NCBI GenBank assembly: GCA_002700285.1
Contig: PACT01000028.1
Coordinates: forward strand, 35,225-99,224
Reading direction: 5' to 3'
Source of the DNA: Crocinitomicaceae bacterium
GTDB taxonomy: Bacteria > Bacteroidota > Bacteroidia > Flavobacteriales_D > Sanyastnellaceae
Length of the DNA: 64,000 bases
Both the position numbers and the translations under genes were made by a program. Of this stretch, positions 53,087-61,812 are shown in pieces. Numbering within the stretch: the stretch's first letter is position 1; each line of letters begins with the position of its first letter. The notes beneath the pieces were generated by a model. That model saw only the letters and a list, made by a program, of their open reading frames with translations. It was not told where the DNA came from and did not search any database.

Positions 53087-54301
53087 CTATAGTTCAAAGA
53101 GACAACCATCTCCATAACTGAGGAATCGGTACTTTTTCTCAATTGCTTCTGCATATACATCTCTCCAAGGCTTGCTTGAAAATGCTGCGATAAGGCACAG
53201 TAGCGTACTGCCCGGTTGATGAAAATTTGTCACAAGTCCTATCACTGATTGGATTTTATACCCTGGCTTTATCATGATTTGGGTTTTAAAATCCCAAGGT
53301 GAATCCAGCGGGGCGTTGTTGAGGAGATATCTCATAGACGCCTCATACGAAGCAAAAACCACATCTCTACTTTGTGAATGGTCTTCGTTATAGGGAATCC
53401 ATTGACCTAGAGTTTCCGGAAACTCACCCGTTTCCATATGCACTACAGCCATCCAAAACAAACTCTCAAGCGTTCTCAGTGTTGTCGTTCCTGTGGCGAC
53501 TCTTTTACGAGTTGACGCAAGATTTTCAAGTATATCTCGTGTCACAATACATCGTTCTGCATGCATTGTGTGATCCGAGATATCACCCTCTGAAAGCGGC
53601 CTAAATGTCCCCGCCCCAACATGAAGCGTTAATCGACTAAGCGCGAGATCTTGATCTGCAAGTTTCGTGAGCAAATGGTCATCATAATGCAACCCGGCAG
53701 TAGGCGCAGCTACACTGCCTGGGAGACGTGCAAAAACGGTTTGGTAATCATTTGCATCATTGATGTCCGAATCGCGTTGCATGTATGGGGGAAGTGGCAT
53801 TCGACCTAGCTTCTCAAGAACATCCGCAAACGAAAGCGCGCCCGTCCATGTGAATGTCAGCTGAAAAGACCCTCCATCTTCCCTTATTAATCCAGCAGCA
53901 GGGTCAATCGGTGAAGCATGAAGCGTCAAACCATCTGTTACAATTGAAGCTGTTTCAGCTGTCCATTTGTTTCCTCCTCTGACGAGACATCTCCAAGAAG
54001 ATGTCTGAACGGCAGAAAGCGCGACTTCGGGGACAACATCTACGGGTTCAAGAAGAAAAATTTCTAGTCGTCCTCCGGTGGGTTTTCTCAGATAAAGACG
54101 GGCTTGGATGACTTTTGTTTCGTTTGCCCAAAGACCATCACACCCAATGTCCTTTAAATATTTGGGGAGATCTTCAAACGTTCCATGTTCAAATCCTCCT
54201 TGCGGGTTTATACGAAGAAGTTTTGCACTGCGGCGTGGAGAGACAGGATATCTTGCGATATCATCGTCATTTAATGTATATTCAAACTCATCAGATTGCA
54301 C
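53087..54301 (-). CDS. queA: S-adenosylmethionine:tRNA ribosyltransferase-isomerase
   Basis: Transfers and isomerises the ribose of SAM onto preQ1-tRNA to form epoxyqueuosine. Family motifs are LLRINPQGGFEHGTFEDLPKYL near the N-terminus, LPPYMQRDSDINDANDYQTVFARLPGSVAAPTAGLH in the middle and LHVGAGTFRPL later; GSTLLCLIAAF is near the end. Length 404 is on the long side (E. coli 356), with extra loop sequence around residues 95-150. The start is GTG at 54301, placed 4 nt after a TACCTTTG -7 box. It is divergent from the threonine dehydrogenase gene with a 34-nt spacer. Confidence 0.95.
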   Translation of the reverse strand: MQSDEFEYTLNDDDIARYPVSPRRSAKLLRINPQGGFEHGTFEDLPKYLKDIGCDGLWANETKVIQARLYLRKPTGGRLEIFLLEPVDVVPEVALSAVQTSSWRCLVRGGNKWTAETASIVTDGLTLHASPIDPAAGLIREDGGSFQLTFTWTGALSFADVLEKLGRMPLPPYMQRDSDINDANDYQTVFARLPGSVAAPTAGLHYDDHLLTKLADQDLALSRLTLHVGAGTFRPLSEGDISDHTMHAERCIVTRDILENLASTRKRVATGTTTLRTLESLFWMAVVHMETGEFPETLGQWIPYNEDHSQSRDVVFASYEASMRYLLNNAPLDSPWDFKTQIMIKPGYKIQSVIGLVTNFHQPGSTLLCLIAAFSSKPWRDVYAEAIEKKYRFLSYGDGCLFEL

Positions 54302-54305
54302 GGTA

Positions 54306-54313
54306 CAAAGGTA
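54306..54313 (-). promoter_or_regulatory. Putative -7 box TACCTTTG for queA
   Basis: TAnnTTTG match 4 nt upstream of the GTG start. It lies in the same 34-nt divergent spacer as the threonine dehydrogenase box, so the two promoters are back to back. Confidence 0.45.
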
Positions 54314-54321
54314 TCTAGTCT

Positions 54322-54329
54322 TATCTTTC
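54322..54329 (+). promoter_or_regulatory. Near-consensus -7 box TATCTTTC for threonine dehydrogenase
   Basis: One mismatch to TAnnTTTG, 6 nt before the ATG at 54336. Confidence 0.35.
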
Positions 54330-54335
54330 CACCCA

Positions 54336-55274
54336 ATGGAAAAACATCTTGTTATAGGCGCATCTGGTCAGCTCGGAATTGAACTGACTTTAGGGATGCA
54401 AGCCAGATATGGCATTGATGCCGTTGTCGTATCTGACATTCGGCAGTCTACTGACCCAGAAGTAAATAGAAGTGAGTTTATTTTTCTTGATGCTTCAGAT
54501 GCTCATGCCGTTCGAAAAGTGCTTACCGAAGGTAAGTTCACACACGTATATCATTTGGTTGCCATGCTATCAGCAAGAGGAGAACAAAACCCTTTGGATG
54601 CTTGGGACTTAAATATGAAGTCACTTATAAACGTATTAGAGTGTGCAAAGGAAGGTTTATTTGAAAAGATGTTTTGGCCAAGTTCTATTGCTGTATTTGG
54701 CCCAAACGCCCCTAAAACACAGACCCCTCAAAATACGTTCTGTGACCCAACGACTGTATATGGCGTTTCTAAAGTCGCTGGCGAATTATGGACAAAGTAT
54801 TATTTTGAACATTATGGCGTAGATGTAAGAAGTATCAGATATCCAGGACTCATAGGGCATCGATCTCAACCTGGAGGAGGGACCACAGATTACGCAGTAG
54901 AAGCCTTTTATTGTGCCCTAGAGGACAAGCCATTTGAATGTTATTTGGAACATTACGAAACACTTCCCATGATGCATATGGAAGATGCCGTAAGGGCGAC
55001 ACTGGAATTGATGGAAACGTCAAAAGAGAATATTACCGTCCGGACGTCATATAATTTGGCGGGTTGTTCATTCTCCCCCTCAGAATTAAATTCTGAAATC
55101 GTAAAAATCATTCCGGAATTTTCGACCTCGTACAAACCTGATTTGAGACAACAGATTGCTGCGTCATGGCCTGACAGCATAAACGATGATGAAGCGCGTG
55201 CAGATTGGGGTTGGTCGGCAAAGTATAACATGGCCGAATTAATTAAAGCCATGCTCCAAGCATTGAAAGTGTGA
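54336..55274 (+). CDS. L-threonine 3-dehydrogenase, short-chain (SDR/epimerase) type
   Basis: 312 residues from MEKHLVIGASGQLGIEL; the ORF track start is 76 codons too early and lies antisense to queA. The extended-SDR Rossmann motif GASGQLG and active-site YGVSK (Tyr/Lys) are present. The segment GVDVRSIRYPGLIG plus PGGGTTDYAVEAFY is the hallmark of the Flavobacterium-type threonine dehydrogenase, which oxidises threonine to 2-amino-3-ketobutyrate with NAD. A general NAD-dependent epimerase is the fallback name. It stands alone; no kbl gene is adjacent. Confidence 0.88.
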   Translation: MEKHLVIGASGQLGIELTLGMQARYGIDAVVVSDIRQSTDPEVNRSEFIFLDASDAHAVRKVLTEGKFTHVYHLVAMLSARGEQNPLDAWDLNMKSLINVLECAKEGLFEKMFWPSSIAVFGPNAPKTQTPQNTFCDPTTVYGVSKVAGELWTKYYFEHYGVDVRSIRYPGLIGHRSQPGGGTTDYAVEAFYCALEDKPFECYLEHYETLPMMHMEDAVRATLELMETSKENITVRTSYNLAGCSFSPSELNSEIVKIIPEFSTSYKPDLRQQIAASWPDSINDDEARADWGWSAKYNMAELIKAMLQALKV

Positions 55275-55334
55275 CAATTAAATTCGGTTAACGCGCCTGA
55301 TTGGTTTTTCTTTGTAGGATATTAAACGAAAGAC

Positions 55335-56822
55335 ATGCAACCACTTCAAATTCAAAATAGCTTAACGGGTAAGAAGGAAGTCTTTGAAGCTCTGAATCCC
55401 CCAAACGTCGGGATGTACGTTTGCGGACCTACAGTTTACAGCAATGTTCATTTGGGGAACGTTCGTACATTTTTGTCATTTGACATCATATACCGTTACC
55501 TTGAATTTATCGGATATAAAGTCCGATACGTAAGAAACATCACTGATGTGGGACATTTGGTAGGTGATGCCGATGAAGGCGAAGATAAAATCGGGAAGAT
55601 GGCTCGCCTACAGAAAGTAGAACCTATGGAGATCGTTCAGAAATACACGAATGACTTCCACGATGTGATGCGTGTTTTTAATATCCTTTCTCCGTCAATT
55701 GAACCGACCGCAACAGGTCATATTATTGAACAAATTACAGCAATAGAGAAAATTTTAGACAACGAATATGCCTATGAAGTCAATGGAAATGTTTACTTCA
55801 GTGTAAGAAGATTCAGTGAAGACTACCCTTATGGAGAGCTTTCAGGGAGGAAAATAGATGAACTTCTGAGCAATACACGAGATCTGGATGGCCAAAGTGA
55901 AAAACATGACCCCTTGGACTTTGCGCTTTGGAAAAAAGCCGACGAAACCCACCTCATGCAATGGCCTTCACCTTGGGGGATGGGATTCCCAGGATGGCAT
56001 CTGGAATGCTCTGTCATGAGTACAAAATATTTGGGGAATAGATTTGACATACATGGAGGAGGAATGGACTTAAAATTCCCTCATCACGAATGTGAAATCG
56101 CCCAAAATGTCGCTGCAAACAAAGTTGAAAAGACAGTTAACTATTGGATTCACGGCAACATGCTTACCGTGAATGGCCGGAAGATGGCAAAGTCAGAGGG
56201 CAACGGATTTACGCCCGAGGAACTCATCACAGGAAACCACAAACTTCTTGAAAGAGGTTACAGTCCTATGACGGTAAGATTCTTTATGCTTATGGGACAC
56301 TATGGCAGCACTCTGGACTTCTCGAATGATGCACTTATTGCAGCTGAAAAAGGACTTACAAAGTTGACAAAAGCGGTAGAAACCCTTCAAAAGCTAACGC
56401 CAACAGAAAAGGAAAACAAAAATATCAGCGTGAGTGATCTGTCAGACAAATGCTATGCGGCGATGAATGATGACTTCAATACACCTGTTCTCATTGCATC
56501 ATTGTTTGAGGGAGTGAAATGGATTAACTCTGCTTCTGATGAGCGAATCGAATTAAATCAAGACCAAATAGATGGCCTCAAAACGATCTATACAGGATTC
56601 TTAGGAAATGTATTGGGCCTCGAAAACGAAGACCTGAACGCTGAAAAAAGCAGTGGCGGAGAAGATTTAGCGACAAATTTATTGGACCTCTTGGTGGAGC
56701 TCAGAACAGATGCAAAAGCAAACAAAGATTATGCTGGCGCAGACAGAATCAGGAACACATTAAGTGATTTAGGTGTGAATGTCACGGATGGAAAAGACGG
56801 AAGTTCATGGTCTCATGAATAG
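55335..56822 (+). CDS. cysS: Cysteinyl-tRNA synthetase
   Basis: Class I synthetase for tRNA-Cys. The HIGH-type motif is HLGN (about residue 40, SNVHLGNVRTF). The KMSKS loop is KMAKS in NGRKMAKSEGNGFTPEE (about 280). The zinc ligands are visible as CGPTVY, LECSVM and FPHHECE. The C-terminal anticodon-binding helices end with RTDAKANKDYAGADRIRNTL. Length 495 is normal. The last 8 nt overlap the start of the following M28 lipoprotein gene. Confidence 0.97.
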   Translation: MQPLQIQNSLTGKKEVFEALNPPNVGMYVCGPTVYSNVHLGNVRTFLSFDIIYRYLEFIGYKVRYVRNITDVGHLVGDADEGEDKIGKMARLQKVEPMEIVQKYTNDFHDVMRVFNILSPSIEPTATGHIIEQITAIEKILDNEYAYEVNGNVYFSVRRFSEDYPYGELSGRKIDELLSNTRDLDGQSEKHDPLDFALWKKADETHLMQWPSPWGMGFPGWHLECSVMSTKYLGNRFDIHGGGMDLKFPHHECEIAQNVAANKVEKTVNYWIHGNMLTVNGRKMAKSEGNGFTPEELITGNHKLLERGYSPMTVRFFMLMGHYGSTLDFSNDALIAAEKGLTKLTKAVETLQKLTPTEKENKNISVSDLSDKCYAAMNDDFNTPVLIASLFEGVKWINSASDERIELNQDQIDGLKTIYTGFLGNVLGLENEDLNAEKSSGGEDLATNLLDLLVELRTDAKANKDYAGADRIRNTLSDLGVNVTDGKDGSSWSHE

Positions 56823-57819
56823 ACATCTTTCTTCTATCGCAGTTATCCTACTCAGCGCTGTAATTTTCGCGCTAGTAAGTTGCTCAGATGAGAAGCCATC
56901 AAATGACAAGAATACACTGGAAGTTGAAGAGGTCATTGTAACACCGGATTTCTCGAGTGATTCTGCTTACTATTATGTAGAGAAACAAGTGGGGTTTGGG
57001 CCTCGGGTTCCAAATACATTAGAACACAACACATGCGGGGTTTGGCTTGCTGATGAGTTAAGGAGACATGGAGCGGAGGTCATCGTTCAGGAGGCTCGAG
57101 CAAAGGCCTTTGACGGAAAGATCCTTGAATTACAGAACATTGTAGGACAGTATAACCTAGAAGCGAAAAGCCGCGTTATGCTATATGCTCATTGGGATAC
57201 AAGACCTTTTGCCGACAAGGACACCGTGCGTAAAAACGACCCCATAGACGGGGCAAATGACGGTGGTTCTGGGGTAGGAATACTGTTGGAAGTTGCACGT
57301 CAATTCAGCATTAAAGCGCCGAGCATTGGCGTTGATATTGTTTTCTTTGACGGAGAGGACTATGGGAGTCCTGACGGTTTACCATCTACAAATACGAGTT
57401 ATTTGTATTGGTGTTTAGGGAGCCAAGAATGGGCCAAACAACCTCACAGATACGGTTATCGTGCAAGATTCGGCATCTTACTCGACATGGTCGGCGCAAA
57501 GGATGCGGTTTTTAATAGAGAGGGCACTTCGATGAAGTATGCGCCGAATATCGTCAGAAAGATTTGGTCTAGAGCCTCAGAATTGGGTCATGGCAAACTG
57601 TTTCGCAACCGAGAGACTCCTCCCACAATCGACGACAACCTCTTCGTGAGTGAATTGGGCGGCGTGCCCAGTGCAAATATTGTGGATTATCGCATGCAAG
57701 TCATCCCTATGGGATACGGTCCATTTCACCATACTCACGGGGACAACATGAGCATCATCGACAAAGGCACGTTACAGGCAGTGGGTGAAACAGTCCTTTC
57801 AGTTGTCTACAGTGAGTAG
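56815..57819 (+). CDS. M28-family glutaminyl cyclase-like lipoprotein
   Basis: About 334 residues from MNRHLSSIAVILLSAVIF with lipobox FALVSC (Cys23); the ORF track start is 12 codons early. The zinc-peptidase fold is intact: YAHWDTRPFAD, DGANDGGSGVGILLEVAR (Asp ligand), FFDGEDYGSP (Glu pair), LLDMVGAKDAVF (Asp) and the late His in FHHTHGDNM. The pattern and the DDNLFVSELGGVPSANIVDY segment match glutaminyl-peptide cyclotransferases, which make N-terminal pyroglutamate. An aminopeptidase role is the alternative. The start overlaps cysS by 8 nt, and the next gene continues in the same frame after its UAG. Confidence 0.9.
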   Translation: MNRHLSSIAVILLSAVIFALVSCSDEKPSNDKNTLEVEEVIVTPDFSSDSAYYYVEKQVGFGPRVPNTLEHNTCGVWLADELRRHGAEVIVQEARAKAFDGKILELQNIVGQYNLEAKSRVMLYAHWDTRPFADKDTVRKNDPIDGANDGGSGVGILLEVARQFSIKAPSIGVDIVFFDGEDYGSPDGLPSTNTSYLYWCLGSQEWAKQPHRYGYRARFGILLDMVGAKDAVFNREGTSMKYAPNIVRKIWSRASELGHGKLFRNRETPPTIDDNLFVSELGGVPSANIVDYRMQVIPMGYGPFHHTHGDNMSIIDKGTLQAVGETVLSVVYSE

Positions 57820-57918
57820 TCCATAACCCGCTTTGATTGTCTCCAAGTCGGAGCAACTGCAAGGTATTTTAGTGACATCATAAGGCTTGTCAACATATCC
57901 TTCATTTTCCTCTTCTCA

Positions 57919-59607
57919 TTGAGTGGCTTTTCAGCCCAAAACGAGAACGCCTTGTCTCTCTTATCCAGAGCTGACAGCCTTGTTGAAGCAGGCAAGCCAG
58001 TCGCTGCACTCAGTTTATATCGGTCCGTAGGTGAAACGACTCTAGATTACTGCATTATTGCCCAATCTGAAGTAGGAAAAGGGCGTATTCAACAAAGCGC
58101 AGGGAATTTAGAAAGAGCGTCAAAAGCATGGCGGTCCGTGGAAAACAATTGTTCAATGTGTCCTTCCAAAATCAGGAGTGAGCTGGTTTATTATACTGTA
58201 GAAGGATGGATTAGTCAAGGAGAAGAAACCATGGCGATGAACTTAATCGATTTGGAAACCAGCAGAAAGCCATATCAAACATGGGAATCAAAACTAGCAC
58301 TTCTTCGGGCGAGGATATACTTCCTAAATGGTGAATGGAACAAAGCACGTGAGGCATCTATTCCCGATTTGGAGAACGGGGAGGTCGACATTGACCGATT
58401 AATATTGTGGGTGCAGTCAGGTGTCCTAGAAGGGTTAGGAATTGATGAGTCAGGGATCGAACATCTAGAAAAAATGAGAACGGAAGGGGACATCGGGAAA
58501 ATTGATGCTGCTTACGCAAACCTGCACACGTTGCTCGTCACTGAGAATCGATACGCTGAAGCACTTGATTGGTCCAAATCGATGCTTCTGCATTCTGACC
58601 CGGTGACACATCCGGAGGGTTGGATTTTAGGCCAAATTAGAATCGCAACATCCGCCGAGTTATCAGGAAAAACATTGGATGCGCTTTTGGCGCATCATGA
58701 AGCTGTGAGAGCCGCTGAAATATTAGGGAATGACCTATTAACTGCACGCACGTGTAGAGAACGCGCTCGATTTGATGCAATGAGAGGAGACGACAAATCA
58801 GCGTACATTTATTTGCACAAAGCGGATAGCTTGGCGCTTGCAATGATCGCAGCTGCAGAAATAGGCCGGGAACCCAAATCGTTTAAAAACCACCCGCTTC
58901 CTGAGCTTGACCCTTTCGATCTCGCTTCTGCAAATGCTGCCAAAACCTCAGAGCCCGGGGCATGGCCATTCGCAGCTGCTTTAATCGCTCTTGGACTTAT
59001 TGCATTCATGATTAGGAACTTCGATTTAAGACGTACGCTACGAAAAGAACGACTTCGTACGATGCGACTGCACACCATGTTTGGTAAAAACAGCACCCCT
59101 GATATCGGCACCTTAGAAAGTGAAACCACAGAAGAAATCGTCGAAATATTAGAAACACAATTTGCCAACTCATCTGAAGATTGGGAAAGAAGAGTAAGTG
59201 CAAATGCACTTGACTTTGATGATGTCATTGCATCTCTCGAAATGGAGCTTGGAACTGTGGTAGAATGGGATTTGGAAAATGACAAAAAAGCACCTGAAGC
59301 GCCTGAAGGACTGCTTCCTCTCCTATTAATTACACTTAGGCGATTGCTCCCTGAGGATGTCTCCCAAGAAACAGCATCTCCATTAAAAGCGACAATACGA
59401 AATGATTGGAGAGGCGTCCGAATTATGTTTGAGGGAGCACCGAGTTCTGCAACACAAGAATTGAAATCGCTTTTTTCAGGACATTCATCCTCCCCTACTT
59501 GGTCACCGGTATTTGAACAAGCCGAACGAATGGCTGGAAGAGTCCTGTTAGAATGCAATCAAATCGGCGCTCATTCAGTCGTTTTAGATCTTCCGCACGC
59601 AAAGTAA
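57919..59607 (+). CDS. TPR protein with transmembrane helix and degenerate histidine-kinase-like tail
   Basis: 562 residues in the track from a TTG at 57919, but the reading frame is open back to the UAG at 57817. The missing 5' part would encode a signal peptide (RLVNISFIFLFSLSGFSAQ). No ATG, GTG or TTG lies upstream in frame; ATC 57877 or ATA 57880 are the only plausible starts for it. TPR-like helices fill about 10-310, one membrane helix is at about 345-365 (PFAAALIALGLIAFMI). A cytoplasmic tail follows (EEIVEILETQF ... AERMAGRVLLECNQIGAHSVVLDLP) that resembles a decayed HATPase domain without a phospho-His or N/G boxes. Family not recognised. Confidence 0.75.
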   Translation: MSGFSAQNENALSLLSRADSLVEAGKPVAALSLYRSVGETTLDYCIIAQSEVGKGRIQQSAGNLERASKAWRSVENNCSMCPSKIRSELVYYTVEGWISQGEETMAMNLIDLETSRKPYQTWESKLALLRARIYFLNGEWNKAREASIPDLENGEVDIDRLILWVQSGVLEGLGIDESGIEHLEKMRTEGDIGKIDAAYANLHTLLVTENRYAEALDWSKSMLLHSDPVTHPEGWILGQIRIATSAELSGKTLDALLAHHEAVRAAEILGNDLLTARTCRERARFDAMRGDDKSAYIYLHKADSLALAMIAAAEIGREPKSFKNHPLPELDPFDLASANAAKTSEPGAWPFAAALIALGLIAFMIRNFDLRRTLRKERLRTMRLHTMFGKNSTPDIGTLESETTEEIVEILETQFANSSEDWERRVSANALDFDDVIASLEMELGTVVEWDLENDKKAPEAPEGLLPLLLITLRRLLPEDVSQETASPLKATIRNDWRGVRIMFEGAPSSATQELKSLFSGHSSSPTWSPVFEQAERMAGRVLLECNQIGAHSVVLDLPHAK

Positions 59608-59612
59608 ACTTT

Positions 59613-59639
59613 AAGTTGTACAACTTTTTAAAAGTTGTA
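59613..59639. terminator. Nested inverted repeats between convergent TPR gene and pheS
   Basis: AAGTTGTACAACTT is a perfect 14-bp palindrome. Its second half also pairs with the next copy: TACAACTTTT, one T, AAAAGTTGTA form a perfect 10-bp stem (59619-59639). Three alternating copies of the half-site allow two exclusive hairpins. The position between convergent stops suggests a two-way terminator. Confidence 0.6.
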
Positions 59640-60662
59640 TTAGCGCTCTCCACTAAATTGATCTAAGAAACGCTTGTCGTTCTCAAAGAAAAGTCGAAGG
59701 TCTGAGATTTGATATTTAAGCATCGTGATGCGTTCAATTCCCATTCCAAAAGCAAAGCCACTGTACTTTTTTGAATCAATTCCATTTGCCTCTAAAACAT
59801 GAGGGTCAACCATGCCGCATCCAAGAATTTCTAACCATCCAGTACCTTTGGTGATTCGCTTGTCCACCTCCGTTTCTAGACCCCAATACACATCCACTTC
59901 AGCACTGGGCTCAGTGAAAGGAAAGTAAGATGGTCTTAAACGAATCTTTGTCTCTGGACCGAAAAACAGTTTCGCAAAATGCAGTAAATTCTGTTTAAGA
60001 TCTGCAAAAGAAACATCTTCATCTATATACAGTCCTTCAATCTGGTGAAACATACAATGTGCGCGCGCAGAAACAGCTTCATTCCTAAACACTCGCCCTG
60101 GCATGATAATCCTCATAGGTGGTTGACGTCTCTCCATTTCTCTAACTTGGACTGAACTTGTATGCGTTCTTAGAAGGAGATCTGGATTTCGTTCCACAAA
60201 GAACGTGTCCTGCATATCCCTTGCAGGATGTTCTGGGGGGAAGTTGAGTCCACTAAACACATGCCAATCATCTTCGATTTCCGGCCCTTCCACAACGCCA
60301 TATCCCATGTTCTTAAAGATGCTGACGATCTCTCGTCGCACGACCTGTAGTGGGTGATGCGTGCCCAGTGAAACGCCACCTGCAGGTCGTGAAAAATCAA
60401 TTCCACTTGCGTTTGCAGCTTCTTTGTTGTTAAAGTTTGATTGTTCTTGGGCCACTCTTGCTTCAACAGCACCTTTCACTTGATTAATAAGGGGGCCGAG
60501 TTCACGCTTGAGCTCAGGAGCAACGTTTCTAAACTGCACCATTAAGTTCTTCATCTTTCCATTACGTCCGATGAATTCAACACGAAACGCTTCTACTTGA
60601 TCTGCAGAATCAAATTTTCTGCTTTCAATATCAATGAGCAATGCCTCTAATTCCTCCTTCAT
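59640..60662 (-). CDS. pheS: Phenylalanyl-tRNA synthetase alpha subunit
   Basis: Catalytic class II subunit of PheRS. A coiled-coil N-terminal part (about 1-90) precedes the core. Motif 2 is GRVFRNEAVSARAHCMFHQIEG, TFFVERNPDLLLRTHTSSVQ is the substrate-site segment, and GCGMVDPHVLEANG with AFGMGIERITML is motif 3. Length 340 is normal. The start overlaps the cyclophilin stop by 1 nt (TAATG). pheT is not adjacent in an operon but lies 1.7 kb away on the other strand. Confidence 0.97.
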   Translation of the reverse strand: MKEELEALLIDIESRKFDSADQVEAFRVEFIGRNGKMKNLMVQFRNVAPELKRELGPLINQVKGAVEARVAQEQSNFNNKEAANASGIDFSRPAGGVSLGTHHPLQVVRREIVSIFKNMGYGVVEGPEIEDDWHVFSGLNFPPEHPARDMQDTFFVERNPDLLLRTHTSSVQVREMERRQPPMRIIMPGRVFRNEAVSARAHCMFHQIEGLYIDEDVSFADLKQNLLHFAKLFFGPETKIRLRPSYFPFTEPSAEVDVYWGLETEVDKRITKGTGWLEILGCGMVDPHVLEANGIDSKKYSGFAFGMGIERITMLKYQISDLRLFFENDKRFLDQFSGER

Positions 60663-61372
60663 TATTTCAAAACTTCAACTATAAATTTAACATCCTCAAC
60701 GGGTCTGTTACCTGAAGCGACTTTAACGCCCGCAATGGAATCAAGAATATCCAATCCATCAATGACGAGGCCAAATACAGTGTAATTCATATCTAAGAAT
60801 GGCGTCCCTCCTATTTCAGAATAGAGTGATTTCATCTCTTCAGTATAGGCAAAGTCAGGAAATTGGGCTTGAATCTTACGCTCTAAACTCATAAGCTCAC
60901 CAGGCTTCCATGTTTTACCTTGTACGATGTAAAACTGACTCCCTGATGAATTCTTTTTAGGATTTACATTGTCAGGTTGTCGTGCAGCAGCAAGAGCGCC
61001 TTTGATATGAACGAGGTCTGACCTCATCTCTTCTTCAATTGTATACCCAGGACCACCGCTGCCCAAACGCACCCCAGAATCCGCATTCAAGCTTTTTGGA
61101 TCTCCACCTTGCACCATAAACCCTTGCATCACACGATGAAAAAGCAGATTGTCGTAAAACCCCTCTTCTGCCAATTTGATAAAATTATCTCTGTGTTCGG
61201 GAGTCGAATCCGACAAGACCACGGTAATATCTCCTAAATCCGTGTGAATGATGGCTTTTCGCGGAGTGTTAGACTGTCTATTTTGATCACATCCAGAAGC
61301 GGACATCATAAAAAACGACGCTAAAATGACAGCGAATGTCCCTAAAAATGTTTGTGTCTGAGATTTTTTCAT
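60662..61372 (-). CDS. Cyclophilin-type peptidyl-prolyl isomerase lipoprotein
   Basis: 236 residues with a lipobox MSASGC (Cys28). The cyclophilin core has HTDLGDITVVLSDSTPEHRDNFIKLA, YDNLLFHRVMQGFMVQGGDP (active-site Arg/Phe/Gln region) and FYIVQGKTWKPGEL. The end contains DSIAGVKVASGNRPVEDVKF, a usual bacterial cyclophilin close. An insert of about 35 residues (AQFPDFAYTEEMKSLYSEIGG) is typical for Bacteroidota lipoprotein versions. It likely folds envelope proteins. It is coupled to pheS by a 1-nt overlap. Confidence 0.93.
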   Translation of the reverse strand: MKKSQTQTFLGTFAVILASFFMMSASGCDQNRQSNTPRKAIIHTDLGDITVVLSDSTPEHRDNFIKLAEEGFYDNLLFHRVMQGFMVQGGDPKSLNADSGVRLGSGGPGYTIEEEMRSDLVHIKGALAAARQPDNVNPKKNSSGSQFYIVQGKTWKPGELMSLERKIQAQFPDFAYTEEMKSLYSEIGGTPFLDMNYTVFGLVIDGLDILDSIAGVKVASGNRPVEDVKFIVEVLK

Positions 61373-61423
61373 GATATTTGTGTTCCTTGGAATTCAATCC
61401 GCTAAGTTATAACCCTACCTGCA

Positions 61424-61807
61424 ATGAACCGCCTATTTCCCACATTCACTCTCGCAGCAATTGCAATCGCAATTTCTAGCTGCTATGAAGTTGACCCCAC
61501 TATCGCAAATATTCAGGTTTATCGTGTAGACCAAGTCGGGGAGAAGATTCCTGTAGCTGGATGTGATGTACGCTTATATGCTTTGGGGTCATTAGATGAA
61601 GACTTCGTCGGTGAGCCAAGGTTTGACACCACTCAAACAACATCAGAAGAAGGGTTTGTCTCATTTAACTTCTCTGACATGTATGTGGGAGGACAAGCAG
61701 GTTTCGCAGTCTTAGATGTTGAGGCTTCAAAAGGTTCGCTTTATGGATCAGGTCTCATTAAAATTGAAGAGATGGTGACCAACGAGGAGGAAGTTGTCGT
61801 AGAATAA
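61424..61807 (+). CDS. Hypothetical small lipoprotein
   Basis: 127 residues with lipobox IAISSC (Cys20). The body is a single beta-sandwich-like domain: NIQVYRVDQVGEKIPVAGCDVRLYAL, then SEEGFVSFNFSDMYVGGQAGFAVLDVEA. The pattern resembles small carboxypeptidase-regulatory or transthyretin-like domains of Bacteroidota lipoproteins. No function is assigned. It is divergent from the cyclophilin and convergent with the 113-residue hypothetical gene (5-nt gap). Confidence 0.75.
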   Translation: MNRLFPTFTLAAIAIAISSCYEVDPTIANIQVYRVDQVGEKIPVAGCDVRLYALGSLDEDFVGEPRFDTTQTTSEEGFVSFNFSDMYVGGQAGFAVLDVEASKGSLYGSGLIKIEEMVTNEEEVVVE

Positions 61808-61812
61808 CTGAA

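Noticed and set aside
54108-54335. N-terminal extension of the threonine dehydrogenase ORF
   Set aside because: Antisense to queA; the Rossmann start MEKHLVIGASG fits the downstream ATG.
58809-59558. 249-residue minus-strand ORF inside the TPR gene
   Set aside because: Ser-rich shadow of the plus-strand gene in another frame with no domain or start context.
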